Source: Salinicoccus sesuvii
GTDB taxonomy: Bacteria > Bacillota > Bacilli > Staphylococcales > Salinicoccaceae
Assembly (NCBI RefSeq): GCF_042648145.1
Contig: NZ_JBHRWV010000007.1
Location: 248,001-312,000, forward strand
Direction of reading: 5' to 3'
DNA length: 64,000 nt
Shown: positions 25,397 through 34,117 of the stretch, piece by piece
Numbering within the stretch: the first letter of the stretch is position 1
Layout: each line of letters opens with the position of its first letter
Made by a program: the position numbers and the translations under genes
Notes under the pieces: model-generated
Seen by the model: only the letters and a program-made list of their open reading frames with translations
What the model was told of the DNA's origin: nothing
Databases searched by the model: none

Positions 25397-25885
25397 CTAG
25401 ATAACCATTTTCTCATCCAGCCAACTCTCAAGTACGTTCAACTGTTCTTTGTATTCATCCGACTGTATTTTCTCGGTCAGAGACGCGATGGTCTCGCGTT
25501 TTAACACGGACTGCCATGATGTCTCCGCCTCCGTCATCAGGTTTCCAAGGAAGCAGCAGCGTTCGTCCCCTTCCAGCGCCAGCATATCTCCTAAAATGCC
25601 GCTCGGCGTATAGATGGACTGCTGTCCCTCGATGGCGACGTATATATCATAGACGCGAATCGATTCAGGGTCTCGCTTCAGCTTGAAGCCGCCTTTCGTT
25701 CCTGAAACCGAAGTGATCAGCTCTGCACCGGCCATCTTTCTCAGGAGTTTCTGGAAATATGTCGGTGAAGCCCCGATTTGTTTGCTGATCTCATCGCTAT
25801 GGAGCACCGCACCCTCCGGCAGCAAATTCAAAAGCAATGCAGCATAAACTGACTGTTCGACCCCTGTCTTCATCTTCATTCCCAT
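25397..25885 (-). CDS. Rrf2 family transcriptional regulator
   Basis: The 162-residue protein has the Rrf2 winged helix (residues 5-70: EQSVYAALLLNLLP...ISKQIGASPTYFQKLLRKM...GTKGGFKL) and cysteines in GDERCCFLGNL near residue 110, where family members bind an iron-sulfur cluster or sense thiol stress. Only this adjacent pair is well placed, so redox or electrophile sensing is more likely than a three-cysteine cluster. ATG 25885 is five bases after GGAG. It probably represses itself through the palindrome at 25906-25920. Confidence 0.87.
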   Translation of the reverse strand: MGMKMKTGVEQSVYAALLLNLLPEGAVLHSDEISKQIGASPTYFQKLLRKMAGAELITSVSGTKGGFKLKRDPESIRVYDIYVAIEGQQSIYTPSGILGDMLALEGDERCCFLGNLMTEAETSWQSVLKRETIASLTEKIQSDEYKEQLNVLESWLDEKMVI

Positions 25886-25905
25886 CACTCTCCTTCATAT
25901 AAACC

Positions 25906-25920
25906 GGACATTTGTTGTCC
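25906..25920. promoter_or_regulatory. Probable autoregulatory operator of the Rrf2 gene
   Basis: GGACA and TGTCC are inverted around TTTGT, placed just past the expected transcription start of the Rrf2 gene, where a bound repressor would block RNA polymerase. Confidence 0.5.
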
Positions 25921-25931
25921 AACGTTAAACA

Positions 25932-25960
25932 ATTATAGCAGGATGAACGTACATTATCAA
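25932..25960 (-). promoter_or_regulatory. SigA-type promoter of the Rrf2 gene
   Basis: TTGATA (25955-25960) and TATAAT (25932-25937) with a 17-base spacer. Confidence 0.65.
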
Positions 25961-26074
25961 TTGAGGCGACTTGGATACCCTTATGCCTATCGGCTGAGTT
26001 GCAACTCGTCTCATTGCTTATTGATTCTCTAGTGAGTAAATTTGAGTATAATGGAGATGGACGGGAGGGATTTA

Positions 26075-26554
26075 ATGATTCATTTTTTCAAGTATAACTG
26101 GCAGGTCAGAGATGAGTGGATGGATCGGTGCAGTCATCTTTCTGATGAGATATTGAAGGAAAATCGAACTGGAGGTCCGGGTAGCATATTATATACCTTA
26201 TTCCATATTATCGATGTGGAGCAGAGCTGGATTCGCAGTATCCGAGGTAAGGAAGATATCATGTACAACTTCGAAGACTACAATAGCCTCGAAAAAGTAA
26301 AAGAACTGTCGGATAGATTAAGAAAAGAAGTTGCGGATCATCTAGACGTCGATTTGAAGGAAACTGAAGATAGGATTGTATCTGTCCCATGGGATGAAGA
26401 AGAATTTACACGCATTGAAATACTTCATCACGTAATTGCTCACGAAATCCATCATATGGGTCAGCTCTCCATCTGGGCACGAGAAATGGACATGGAGCCT
26501 GTAACTGCTAACTTTATTCGCAGAAACCTAATATCTACAGATAATCAAATGTAA
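26075..26554 (+). CDS. DinB family protein
   Basis: The 159-residue four-helix-bundle protein has a histidine triad: one His in LYTLFHIIDVEQSW (residues 36-50) and two in LHHVIAHEIHHMGQL (about 118-132). The start MIHFFKYN is chosen because GGGAGG lies seven bases ahead. DinB/YfiT proteins bind a metal and some transfer bacillithiol or other thiols to electrophiles, which would fit the presence of FosB here; this one has no assigned substrate. Confidence 0.8.
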   Translation: MIHFFKYNWQVRDEWMDRCSHLSDEILKENRTGGPGSILYTLFHIIDVEQSWIRSIRGKEDIMYNFEDYNSLEKVKELSDRLRKEVADHLDVDLKETEDRIVSVPWDEEEFTRIEILHHVIAHEIHHMGQLSIWAREMDMEPVTANFIRRNLISTDNQM

Positions 26555-26590
26555 ATGAATCTACGCCTGGACCATGAAGATTAAATAAAG

Positions 26591-26631
26591 CGCCTACAGA
26601 AACCAGTTCTGAATTCTAATCTCTGTAGGCG
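26591..26631. terminator. Bidirectional terminator
   Basis: CGCCTACAGA and TCTGTAGGCG form a 10-bp stem with a 21-base loop between convergent genes, followed by TTTCTATAT. Confidence 0.75.
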
Positions 26632-26654
26632 TTTCTATATTCATTACAGTTTAT

Positions 26655-27327
26655 TCAACCATCAAATGTATACCCGCATTTCTCAAATGCATCATCAATG
26701 GGTTTATAAAGGATTGATCATCGGCGTCAAGATACACTGTTCCATCAGATGATTCATATCCCTTGGACTCAGATAGATGCTCATATTGCTTGCGCTTAGA
26801 TTGCCGTCCGTCAGAGCCACTGCATCATACCCACCAATCCTAAGAGCAATGATCGGCAAGTTCTCCTGATAGGCGAAGTACGAGGCAAATGCTTCCCCAG
26901 AAACCTTGCTTGCTCCGTACAGGTTCAATGGTCGCACCGGCATATCTGGATTCGGTTGCGCATCTTCTGGATACCCTTTTACTGCATGCACACTACTCGC
27001 AAAAACCACCCGCTCTATACCTGCCTCTTGGGCAGCTCTGAACACATTATAGGTGCCCTCAATATTGATGTGCATTACCGATTCAAAATCTGCCTCCGGT
27101 GAGGGATCACCTGCAAGGTGTATAACGATATCCATGTCTTTCATCGCTTCACGACAAGCTTCAATGTCGGTTATATCTAAGCGTACAGTGTCTACTCCAT
27201 CACTTTTTGAGTCAGTAGCCGATTCGTCTTGTATATCGGCTAAAGTCAGATGATGCTTACTCTTAAGATATTCCGCCACGTTTGTACCAATGCGTCCTGA
27301 AGCACCTGTAATCAGTATGTTTTTCAT
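26655..27327 (-). pseudogene. NAD-dependent epimerase/dehydratase with internal 3' deletion
   Basis: The frame codes for an SDR-extended protein (ITGASGRIGTNVAEYL, VRLDITD, HLAGDPSPEADF, ASSVHAVKGYP, YGASK with catalytic Tyr and Lys) up to MNHLMEQCI, then ends after 207 residues. Right after the stop, in another frame, stands YKPIDDAFEKCGYTFDG, the usual C-terminus of this family, ending at 26655. About 30 codons that normally lie between are missing. The gene has therefore lost an internal segment and its frame, and the product is probably unstable, although the nucleotide-binding domain is complete. Confidence 0.75.
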
Positions 27328-27444
27328 TCGTCACTCTCCCATTAGATATTAAATGCGAAGCATGCATTAGATTGAACACTTATTCCGCAAGTCGAATCAA
27401 AAGCTGCACTTTATAATACGTTAATTTCCATATCTGCCTGTTTA

Positions 27445-27915
27445 CTATTCAAAGAGCATCATATTGAGATCTTTCTTGTAACAGTGCACTAGCATGGCAT
27501 GCAGTTGCCCTCTGTGGTGCGTAATGTGGGCGAGGATTTCCAGTAGCCATTCATATCGCGTATAAGTCACGCCCCAATATGCAGAAGTTTCCTCAAAAAG
27601 TTGTGCGTTAGACAACCCTAAATAATGCCTCTCTAAAGTCTCATAGTTGCTTTGTAGCACTTTCTTGATTGTGATTAGACTTGTCAGAGAAAAACGATCG
27701 TAGAACGTTTGCATATCTTGTTGTGTGGCACCGTTTAAAATCCGCCAATCCGCTTCACAGATTAAGGCAATGTGTTCAAGCAGCTCACCAATCGAAAATT
27801 TACCCGCTGTTGGCCTCATTTGGAGATCAGACTCTTCTAATGTATTCATTATCTCTATTAGTGTATCTACCCCTATTTTGATTTGATTCAATACACTTTG
27901 AGAAACTTTTTCCAT
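27445..27915 (-). CDS. DinB family protein
   Basis: The 156-residue protein starting MEKVSQSVLNQIK has the DinB four-helix pattern with metal-type histidines: one in ELLEHIALICEADWR and two in ILAHITHHRGQLHAML. The ribosome site GAGGTG lies seven bases before ATG 27915. It is the second DinB protein in the window. Substrate unknown. Confidence 0.8.
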   Translation of the reverse strand: MEKVSQSVLNQIKIGVDTLIEIMNTLEESDLQMRPTAGKFSIGELLEHIALICEADWRILNGATQQDMQTFYDRFSLTSLITIKKVLQSNYETLERHYLGLSNAQLFEETSAYWGVTYTRYEWLLEILAHITHHRGQLHAMLVHCYKKDLNMMLFE

Positions 27916-28052
27916 ACTTTTCACCTCACTTCGTAATCAACTCGCAATAGAATACTTCTAAAAGGAGGATTTCACCTGTAGTTGCTAAATGTTTCTTACT
28001 GTTCCCGGTCAGGGTATATACATCCTAAATGTGAAAGTTAAGGAGAGAGAAT

Positions 28053-28913
28053 ATGCTGCTTGAGAATTTTAAAACGAAAACAGTAGACACTGGGGAAGTG
28101 GAAATCAGACTCCGATATGGTGGCGAAGGTCCGCCACTGCTTCTATTGCATGGCCACCCTCAAACCCATGTAATGTGGCATCGTATCGCCCCGCTTCTGG
28201 CTAAGGAATTCACAGTGGTCGTGCCAGACTTGAGAGGCTATGGGGATAGTTCAAAACCCGAAACGACAAAGGATCACACTCCCTACTCGAAACGTGCTAT
28301 GGCTAGGGACCAGATTGCGGTGATGAAGACACTCGGATACGAACAGTTCGCAGTCGCTGGACATGACAGAGGTGCGCGTTGTGCGTATAGATTGGCACTG
28401 GACTTCCCTGATGTCGTGACAAAGCTTGGGGTGCTCGATATCATTCCCACTGGAGAAGCATTCAGACGCACTGGTAAGGACTTCGCTACAAAGTTTTGGG
28501 GGTGGTTCTTTATGGCACAGCCATACGATCTGCCAGAGCGTATGATTGGTGAGAACCCAGACAACTTCTATTTTCGCGGTGATAGATCCATATTCCATCC
28601 TGAAGCATTTGCAGAATATTTTCGTTGCATCAGACAGCCGGCTACCATCCACGCTATGTGTGAAGATTACCGTGCAGGTGCCACCGTCGATTATGAACTG
28701 GATGAAGCGGATCGCGGGGTCAAAAAGATCAGCTGCCCTGTACTTGCGCTTTGGAGTGCACAAGGTGAATTGCCAGAGTGGTATGATGTACTGTCGATCT
28801 GGGGTGATTGGGCGGATGACGTCAAAGGCCGTGGCATAGAGTGTGGCCACTTTTTAGCGGAAGAAGCACCGGATGAGACCTACGAAGAAATGTATCAATT
28901 CTTCAAACAGTGA
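28053..28913 (+). CDS. Alpha/beta hydrolase of the haloacetate (fluoroacetate) dehalogenase type
   Basis: The 286-residue protein closely follows fluoroacetate dehalogenase: LLLLHGHPQTHVMWH, nucleophile Asp105 with carboxylate-binding Arg106 and Arg109 (GHDRGAR), LDIIPT with the acid Asp129, MCEDYRAGA, and catalytic His266 in ECGHFLAEEAP. The halide-binding His-Trp pair of the known enzymes (H-W-S/F-F-L-A-Q-P) reads Gly150-Trp151 here. The nucleophile and carboxylate site are kept, so a haloacid or ester substrate with a carboxylate is likely, but fluoride release is doubtful. Ribosome site AAGGAGAGAG. Confidence 0.8.
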   Translation: MLLENFKTKTVDTGEVEIRLRYGGEGPPLLLLHGHPQTHVMWHRIAPLLAKEFTVVVPDLRGYGDSSKPETTKDHTPYSKRAMARDQIAVMKTLGYEQFAVAGHDRGARCAYRLALDFPDVVTKLGVLDIIPTGEAFRRTGKDFATKFWGWFFMAQPYDLPERMIGENPDNFYFRGDRSIFHPEAFAEYFRCIRQPATIHAMCEDYRAGATVDYELDEADRGVKKISCPVLALWSAQGELPEWYDVLSIWGDWADDVKGRGIECGHFLAEEAPDETYEEMYQFFKQ

Positions 28914-29010
28914 AACAGTTCTAGAAGAAACATTGCCAATACATGAATGAAGCTAAGTGTTTTAGACAAGAAAGATATCTAATTTACGTAGGAACACTCG
29001 GGATACACCC

Positions 29011-29538
29011 CTACTTTTGCCTATGCTCGGAATTTAATATTCCGTAAACCATACTGTCCGTCCACTCATTTTTGTTCCAGTAGTCCTGTATAAAGTGCGC
29101 TTCCTTCCGCATTCCTATACGCTCACATAATTTTTGGGAAGCCCCATTTCTTGCATCCAGTGTGGCTTGAATACGGTGGACATCGTATTCATCGAACAGA
29201 TATTTGACTAGACTACCAACTGCTTCGGTTGCGTATCCTTTTCCACCAGATATAGCTGAGAAGCTATAGCCAATTTCCATCGTATTTTTCATATTGATAT
29301 ACCAAGCTGATAAATCACCAATTACTTTTCCTTCGCAGACTACTGCGAGACTCAGAGTATCGCTTTGCGTGAGGGAATGATTTTTCAGCTTTTTGTTAAA
29401 CTCTTCTTGTCTGTTTTTAGGAGTCCACTCTGAGTGCAACAAATACTTGCACACGTCCTTTTCACTATAGATTTCGTAAACATCATGCAAATCTTTTTCT
29501 TAATGCGGTCGAATAATTAATCGTTTCGTATTAAACAT
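29011..29538 (-). pseudogene. GNAT acetyltransferase interrupted by a nonsense codon
   Basis: From ATG 29538 (eight bases after GAGGGG) the frame reads MFNTKRLIIRPH, then TAA at 29500-29502, then continues in the same frame with EKDLHDVYEIYSEKDVCKYL... to a normal RimJ/RimL-type C-terminus. A single base change (for example CAA to TAA) explains it. The downstream ATG with 159 codons lacks the first strand of the fold and a ribosome site, so it is probably inactive. Confidence 0.8.
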
Positions 29539-29590
29539 TACGTAATCCCCTCTTTCAGAACACGTTTATCCCTTAAATCGCAGAGCAGCT

Positions 29591-30478
29591 TTATAAATCA
29601 TAAAAAAATTTGATGAACCTTCTAGTAATCTCACCCGTCGTATCTAAAGAAGGATCTAAGGTAGTAATCTCTAAACCCGTGCAACGCGGATGATATATGA
29701 GTGGACGAATCAACCTGGCAAGTTCTCGGTAAGTAAGTCCGCCCTCGGCCCTACTATCTACGGCAGGCATGATTTCATCACTTAATACATCTACATCCAA
29801 GTGTATAAAAAAGCCATCGAGAGCATTATCTTCGGCCATCTGAAGAAATGATTGAGTAATACTGGTTGTACCAGTAGAGCGTGTCTCATTTAAATCATAA
29901 TAGTTTATGTTGGTATTTAGTATTGGCGCAACGTAGGAAGGTGTAAGCTCACGATTACCAACACAATAGATATAATCTTCTTCAAAGTATGGTTTTAACC
30001 CTGATATGTTCGTTAAATTCTCCTCCCCGTACTCTGAAACCACAGCCAGATCCATTCCTGCAATGCCCCCTGTTTGAGAACACTCCGAAGGAATATAATC
30101 CGTATGTCCATCTAGGAAGAACAGTGCATATGTGCCTTTTTGCTTCAAAGCAAGACTCGTGCCTATCAGCACGCTACAATCTCCCCCAATAATCAACTTG
30201 AAATAATCGTTATGTAACTGCTTATGTAAAATAAACGCTTGTTCCTTTGCGTATTGAATAGCATGATCCGCATTTAATAAGCCTGTTGTCTCGTTAAAGT
30301 CCATCAGATACTTAGGGGCAGCCAAGTGAAAAGTATCATATATGTTCATACCTTGGTAAAATCCCAAGGTTCTTAACCAGTCGGGCAAGTCTTTTACGCC
30401 TGGACTTATTTCATGACGTTTTTTTCTTAAGCCGAGGCTTGTGGGAAATTCAAATAGTTCAACTTCCTTTTTAAACAT
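29591..30478 (-). CDS. Ureohydrolase (arginase/agmatinase/formiminoglutamase family)
   Basis: The 295-residue protein starting MFKKEVELFEF has the two-manganese motifs of the family: FFLDGHTDY (DxHxD), HLDVDVLSD (DxD) and IIGGDCS. The last is normally GGDH, so one metal histidine is cysteine here. Metal loading or the reaction may differ from arginase. The loop residues that fix arginine versus agmatine are not recognisable. AAGGA lies ten bases before ATG 30478; an ATG 13 codons upstream has no ribosome site. Confidence 0.82.
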   Translation of the reverse strand: MFKKEVELFEFPTSLGLRKKRHEISPGVKDLPDWLRTLGFYQGMNIYDTFHLAAPKYLMDFNETTGLLNADHAIQYAKEQAFILHKQLHNDYFKLIIGGDCSVLIGTSLALKQKGTYALFFLDGHTDYIPSECSQTGGIAGMDLAVVSEYGEENLTNISGLKPYFEEDYIYCVGNRELTPSYVAPILNTNINYYDLNETRSTGTTSITQSFLQMAEDNALDGFFIHLDVDVLSDEIMPAVDSRAEGGLTYRELARLIRPLIYHPRCTGLEITTLDPSLDTTGEITRRFIKFFYDL

Positions 30479-30556
30479 ACTGTGCCCATCCTTACAATTT
30501 CTATACGCAACATTCACTGTGGATACGCACTGTGAAATACTTTATGCTCTCAATGT

Positions 30557-30880
30557 TTAACGGTCTTGAAAGAAAGCTGAATTTGTTCCCAATATGAAGT
30601 ATGTTGTAACGAGCAAAAGCACCACAACAGTTGTAGAAATAATCAGTTGCTTCTTTGTATAGTTATTTCTTTCAACAAAAATAATGGCCATAAAACCGAT
30701 AATGAACGCTGTGATCAGACTCATCCTGAATATGATGATAGCGATGATGACCGCAAGTAAAATATAGAGAATTTTCCTCGCGCTCCGCTTTTCTTCGTCT
30801 GTTTTAACCTTCTTTAATATAAGTGGAATGAGTACAATTGAGAATAGTCCAACCAAACTAATTAAAGCGAATATATTAAT
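30557..30880 (-). CDS. Small membrane protein with probable non-ATG start
   Basis: A hydrophobic protein of about 107 residues with three membrane segments and a basic loop (KKVKTDEEKRSARK). The best ribosome site (AGGGGGTG) points to an ATT codon at 30878-30880, where an ATG would be expected (INIFALISLVGLFS...); the alternative TTG at 30856 would cut the first helix. Function unknown. Confidence 0.55.
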   Translation of the reverse strand: MNIFALISLVGLFSIVLIPLILKKVKTDEEKRSARKILYILLAVIIAIIIFRMSLITAFIIGFMAIIFVERNNYTKKQLIISTTVVVLLLVTTYFILGTNSAFFQDR

Positions 30881-31016
30881 GGTGCACCCCCTCTCTCATT
30901 ATTTGATAAAACCGGCGATAGGAGTTTAAGTAAGAAGCTATCAATTATTTAAAAATTCAAGTATATTTATACTAGCATACTATTGTAAAAGTTTGGAAGG
31001 ATAGGAGATGTGAAAA

Positions 31017-31790
31017 TTGAACACTGATATCTTTATGGATAACCTGGAAAAATACGTAGACCCAAAAGCATATGATGATACTTACCAACATTACCTAATC
31101 GACGTTCCCCTTCTTTCTGAGTGGGCCAAGGTTCAAGGGGGCATTATCGTCGACTTGGCATGCGGCACTGGCAGAGTCACCCTTCCATTGGCCGAGCACG
31201 GACACCGGCTTATCGGTGTTGATATTCATGAGGAGATGTTGGAACTGGCAAAAAGTAAATCAGAAGCGAAGCATCTGCCCATTGAATGGATTAGACAAGA
31301 TTGCACAAAACTTGCACTTGAAATTAAATCCAATATGTTATTTATGACCGGCAATTCTTTCCAACATTTTTTAACTAACGAATCTCAGGATGCCTTGTTA
31401 AAGGCTATATGGAACCATCTAAATTATGGTGGTGTTTTCATATTTAACACCAGATTCCCAAATTTAAAGGACCTTGCCGAAATCTACACAACTAAAGAAA
31501 TTTACATAGACAATCTTGGAAGAGTTGTTACAGAGCATACTACTGAAACATACAATGCATTAACCCAAGTATTGCACTGCTCTACGACGCGTGAAATACG
31601 GGATAATGGTACCGATACTTATCTAGAAACGGACCGAATATCACTCCGTTATGTTTATCCACTTGAGATGCAAAGGCTTCTTAAGCAAAATGGATATGAA
31701 ATAGTAGAGGTATACAGTTCTTGGAAGAAAGAGGAGTTATCAGAGTCAAGCAGTGAAATGGTATATGTATGCAGGAAGAGTACTGTATAA
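31017..31790 (+). CDS. Class I SAM-dependent methyltransferase
   Basis: The 257-residue protein has motif I VDLACGTGRVTLPLA near residue 43, acidic motif LIGVDIHEEML and FMTGNSFQHF. The substrate is not predictable. The TTG start follows AGGAG by nine bases; Met7 is the alternative. It lies 33 bases ahead of fosB and may be cotranscribed with it. Confidence 0.85.
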   Translation: MNTDIFMDNLEKYVDPKAYDDTYQHYLIDVPLLSEWAKVQGGIIVDLACGTGRVTLPLAEHGHRLIGVDIHEEMLELAKSKSEAKHLPIEWIRQDCTKLALEIKSNMLFMTGNSFQHFLTNESQDALLKAIWNHLNYGGVFIFNTRFPNLKDLAEIYTTKEIYIDNLGRVVTEHTTETYNALTQVLHCSTTREIRDNGTDTYLETDRISLRYVYPLEMQRLLKQNGYEIVEVYSSWKKEELSESSSEMVYVCRKSTV

Positions 31791-31823
31791 GTACCCACAT
31801 TTTACTATTAAAGGAGTCATCTA

Positions 31824-32243
31824 ATGATTCATTCCATCAATCACGTCTGCTATTCTGTCTCGAATCTCAGCGACTCCATCGCATTCTACCGGGATGTAAT
31901 GAAAGGACAATTACTAACTGAAGGGCGTACAACCGCGTATCTGGAGATCGGTGGCCTTTGGATTGCATTAAATGAAGAGAAAGACATACCTAGAAACGAA
32001 ATCCAGTATTCGTACACCCACATGGCATTCAGCATTAGCGAATCGGATTTTGACGAATGGTTTCAGTGGCTCGAATCAAAAGCAGTTAACATACTTAAAG
32101 GAAGAGAGCGAGATGAAGAAGACAGGAAGTCTATCTACTTCGCTGACCCGGATGGTCATAAATTGGAACTGCATACCGGTACGCTCGAAGATCGATTGGG
32201 TTATTATAAGAAGACAAAACAGCATATGAAGTTTTCGATATAA
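31824..32243 (+). CDS. fosB: Metallothiol transferase FosB
   Basis: The 139-residue vicinal-oxygen-chelate enzyme adds bacillithiol (or cysteine) to fosfomycin and opens its epoxide. Metal ligands His7, His66 and Glu115 are all present at the exact family positions, and the stretches IALNEEKDIPR, YSYTHMAFS and GHKLELHTGTLEDRL match chromosomal FosB of staphylococci and bacilli. The ribosome site AAAGGAG is ideal. This predicts intrinsic fosfomycin tolerance and a bacillithiol-making cell. Confidence 0.93.
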   Translation: MIHSINHVCYSVSNLSDSIAFYRDVMKGQLLTEGRTTAYLEIGGLWIALNEEKDIPRNEIQYSYTHMAFSISESDFDEWFQWLESKAVNILKGRERDEEDRKSIYFADPDGHKLELHTGTLEDRLGYYKKTKQHMKFSI

Positions 32244-32314
32244 CACCGAGCTAAAACAGCACCGTTGCATAATGCATGTCGATTGAACTTAAAACTAAAA
32301 GGAGCGATGGCCAT

Positions 32315-32482
32315 ATGATTTTTAGTAGATACAATATATTGATTGCGTTGTTGATGTTTGTTGTGCTGGTCCTATTCATATGGGACTATATTAATATCGT
32401 TGCTTATGTTTTAGCTACAGTGGCATTGTTAATAGGACTTCTTATAATTGAAAAAAGAAGAACGAAAGCAGGAAGGCACTGA
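32315..32482 (+). CDS. Small two-helix membrane protein
   Basis: A 55-residue protein with two hydrophobic segments (ILIALLMFVVLVLFIWDY and IVAYVLATVALLIGLLII) and a basic tail (EKRRTKAGRH). ATG 32315 is preceded by AAAGGAG at 11 bases; an in-frame ATG at 32276 has no ribosome site. It lies after fosB and before a strong terminator. Unknown function. Confidence 0.6.
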   Translation: MIFSRYNILIALLMFVVLVLFIWDYINIVAYVLATVALLIGLLIIEKRRTKAGRH

Positions 32483-32519
32483 TTGTGCTTAACTAATCTT
32501 AGACACGCTATAAATTCAT

Positions 32520-32558
32520 AAGACCTCCCCAATCTTAACGATGATTGGAGAGGTCTTT
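32520..32558 (+). terminator. Terminator after the fosB region
   Basis: AAGACCTCCCCAATC pairs with GATTGGAGAGGTCTT around a short loop, followed by TTATACC. Confidence 0.82.
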
Positions 32559-32809
32559 ATACCGTTGAACAGTGCTCCAGTTAAACGTGACTACAATCAT
32601 TCACTAAGTCATAGGCTAGTGTGAGCCGGGTCTTGGTAATTATTAGAAGATGGTCCCGAAATCTCCTCTTTACTGAACGCTACAAATATCACCATGCCCA
32701 ATTTGCAACCAGTGCCCGCCCATTGAAAAGTTCCAAAAGTATTGTTCAACCAAAATACAAAGACTTATTTTCTCTATTCAGTTCTTCCATCAGCTCTTTT
32801 TAAAGGTTT

Positions 32810-33250
32810 AATTGTTCGAGGACAACTCCTTTATCACCATGAGGATAATAACAGCTGCCGATAAACATGGTGTCTTCATACCCCTTGTCCGTAAATAGAA
32901 TCATGTCGCCTTTGGCTGCACAACAAATCGCATGTCTTACAGTTTCTGCCGGTCTTTAATGCAGATGTACCTGTCGTGCTGCATTCCTTTTTCAAAATCA
33001 TAAAAGATGTTTATGGACAGCTCTTTAACTCTCAACGGTGCTATTTCAAATCGAAATTCCGCAATCACCTATACCACGAAAAAAGCTTCATAAAGCGCTA
33101 AGTCTTCAATAAAGACATATCGTTTTTGAATAGTAAAATTAATTTCCTTTTAATGCTTGTTGCACTATTCATCATATTGCACATCTTCTAGAAATTTCTT
33201 TATCTTTTCACGATCAACTAAACATTCCTTTTGGTTTTATGTGTCGTCAT
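32810..33250 (-). pseudogene. Badly decayed unidentified gene
   Basis: In the 920-bp gap between fosB and the next acetyltransferase, the minus strand carries protein-like pieces: DREKIKKFLEDVQYDE, INFTIQKRYVFIEDLALYEA and VKELSINIFYDFEKGMQ with stops between, then one frame over TVRHAICCAAKGDMILF and EDTMFIGSCYYPHGDKG ending at 32810. Several in-frame stops and at least one frameshift make it non-functional. I do not recognise the family. Confidence 0.55.
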
Positions 33251-33405
33251 GTCTTCTCTCTATTTCTAGCTTAAAAAGTATACTTTATCAAACGGTAAAG
33301 AAGTTTGATTTTTAGCAGCTTTGTTTGCAAAAGTATATTTTATGAATAGTTTTTTTCTATGATAATATAAACATTGTATAATATTATCTACTGAGGGGAA
33401 TAGCT

Positions 33406-33942
33406 ATGGAATTAAAAACTGACAGAATCTATCTGCGTTCATTAGAAGAATCGGATGCCCGAAAAATTTTAACTACTACTGAAAATCAAGAGATTCGATA
33501 CATGACCGGTACAAAAGGATCATTTACTTTAGAGCAAATCCAACAACATATCAGACACTCAAAAGAAGATACATCACGTTATGATTTTGCTATCTGTCTA
33601 AATGAAAATAGTCAAATGATTGGAGAATTATCAATTTTAGAAATTGATGAGAATAGTCGCAAAGCTGGCTTTAGAATTTCAATGAGTGCTATTGAGCTCA
33701 CCGGAAAAGGTTTGGGTACAGAAGCCACTCAACTTGTCTTAAAATTTGTTTTTGAAGAACTTAAGTTGAATCGCTTGCAGTTGGAAGTGTTTAGTCACAA
33801 TAACCGAGGAATTAGAGCTTACGAGAAGTTAGGATTCAAGAAAGAAGGCGTTTTAAGAGAATCCCTATACTATAATGGAAGTTTTTCTGATGAAATAATA
33901 ATGTCTATAATTCAAAAAGAGTACATAGAATCGACATTTTAG
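33406..33942 (+). CDS. GNAT acetyltransferase (RimJ/RimL type)
   Basis: The intact 178-residue acetyltransferase shows the TDRIYLRSLEESDA start, acetyl-CoA loop ELTGKGLGTEATQLVL and the FSHNNRGIRAYEKLGFKKEGVLRES C-terminal region. Ribosome site GAGGGGA. A decayed piece related to its last 30 codons occurs at about 46665-46765. Substrate unknown (protein N-terminus or small amine). Confidence 0.87.
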   Translation: MELKTDRIYLRSLEESDARKILTTTENQEIRYMTGTKGSFTLEQIQQHIRHSKEDTSRYDFAICLNENSQMIGELSILEIDENSRKAGFRISMSAIELTGKGLGTEATQLVLKFVFEELKLNRLQLEVFSHNNRGIRAYEKLGFKKEGVLRESLYYNGSFSDEIIMSIIQKEYIESTF

Positions 33943-33998
33943 AAAATAATCGAAACCTAGTTTATATATCATCACTTATAAGCAGTCATCATAATACA

Positions 33999-34040
33999 AA
34001 GGGATAGAAGATGCCAATCTAGTTGCATCATCTATCCCTT
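33999..34040. terminator. Bidirectional terminator
   Basis: AAGGGATAGAAGATG and CATCATCTATCCCTT pair (one mismatch) between the convergent acetyltransferase and DUF554 genes, followed by TATATTTT. Confidence 0.8.
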
Positions 34041-34117
34041 TATATTTTAATAGGCTTCAACCAGTTGAATATGCAATCTAGTTAATACTTTCTTAATCCA
34101 ATCAAATAAAGTCATTT

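Noticed and set aside
28251..28850. 199-codon minus-strand frame inside the dehalogenase-like gene
   Set aside because: The plus-strand protein has full catalytic motifs; the antisense frame has none.
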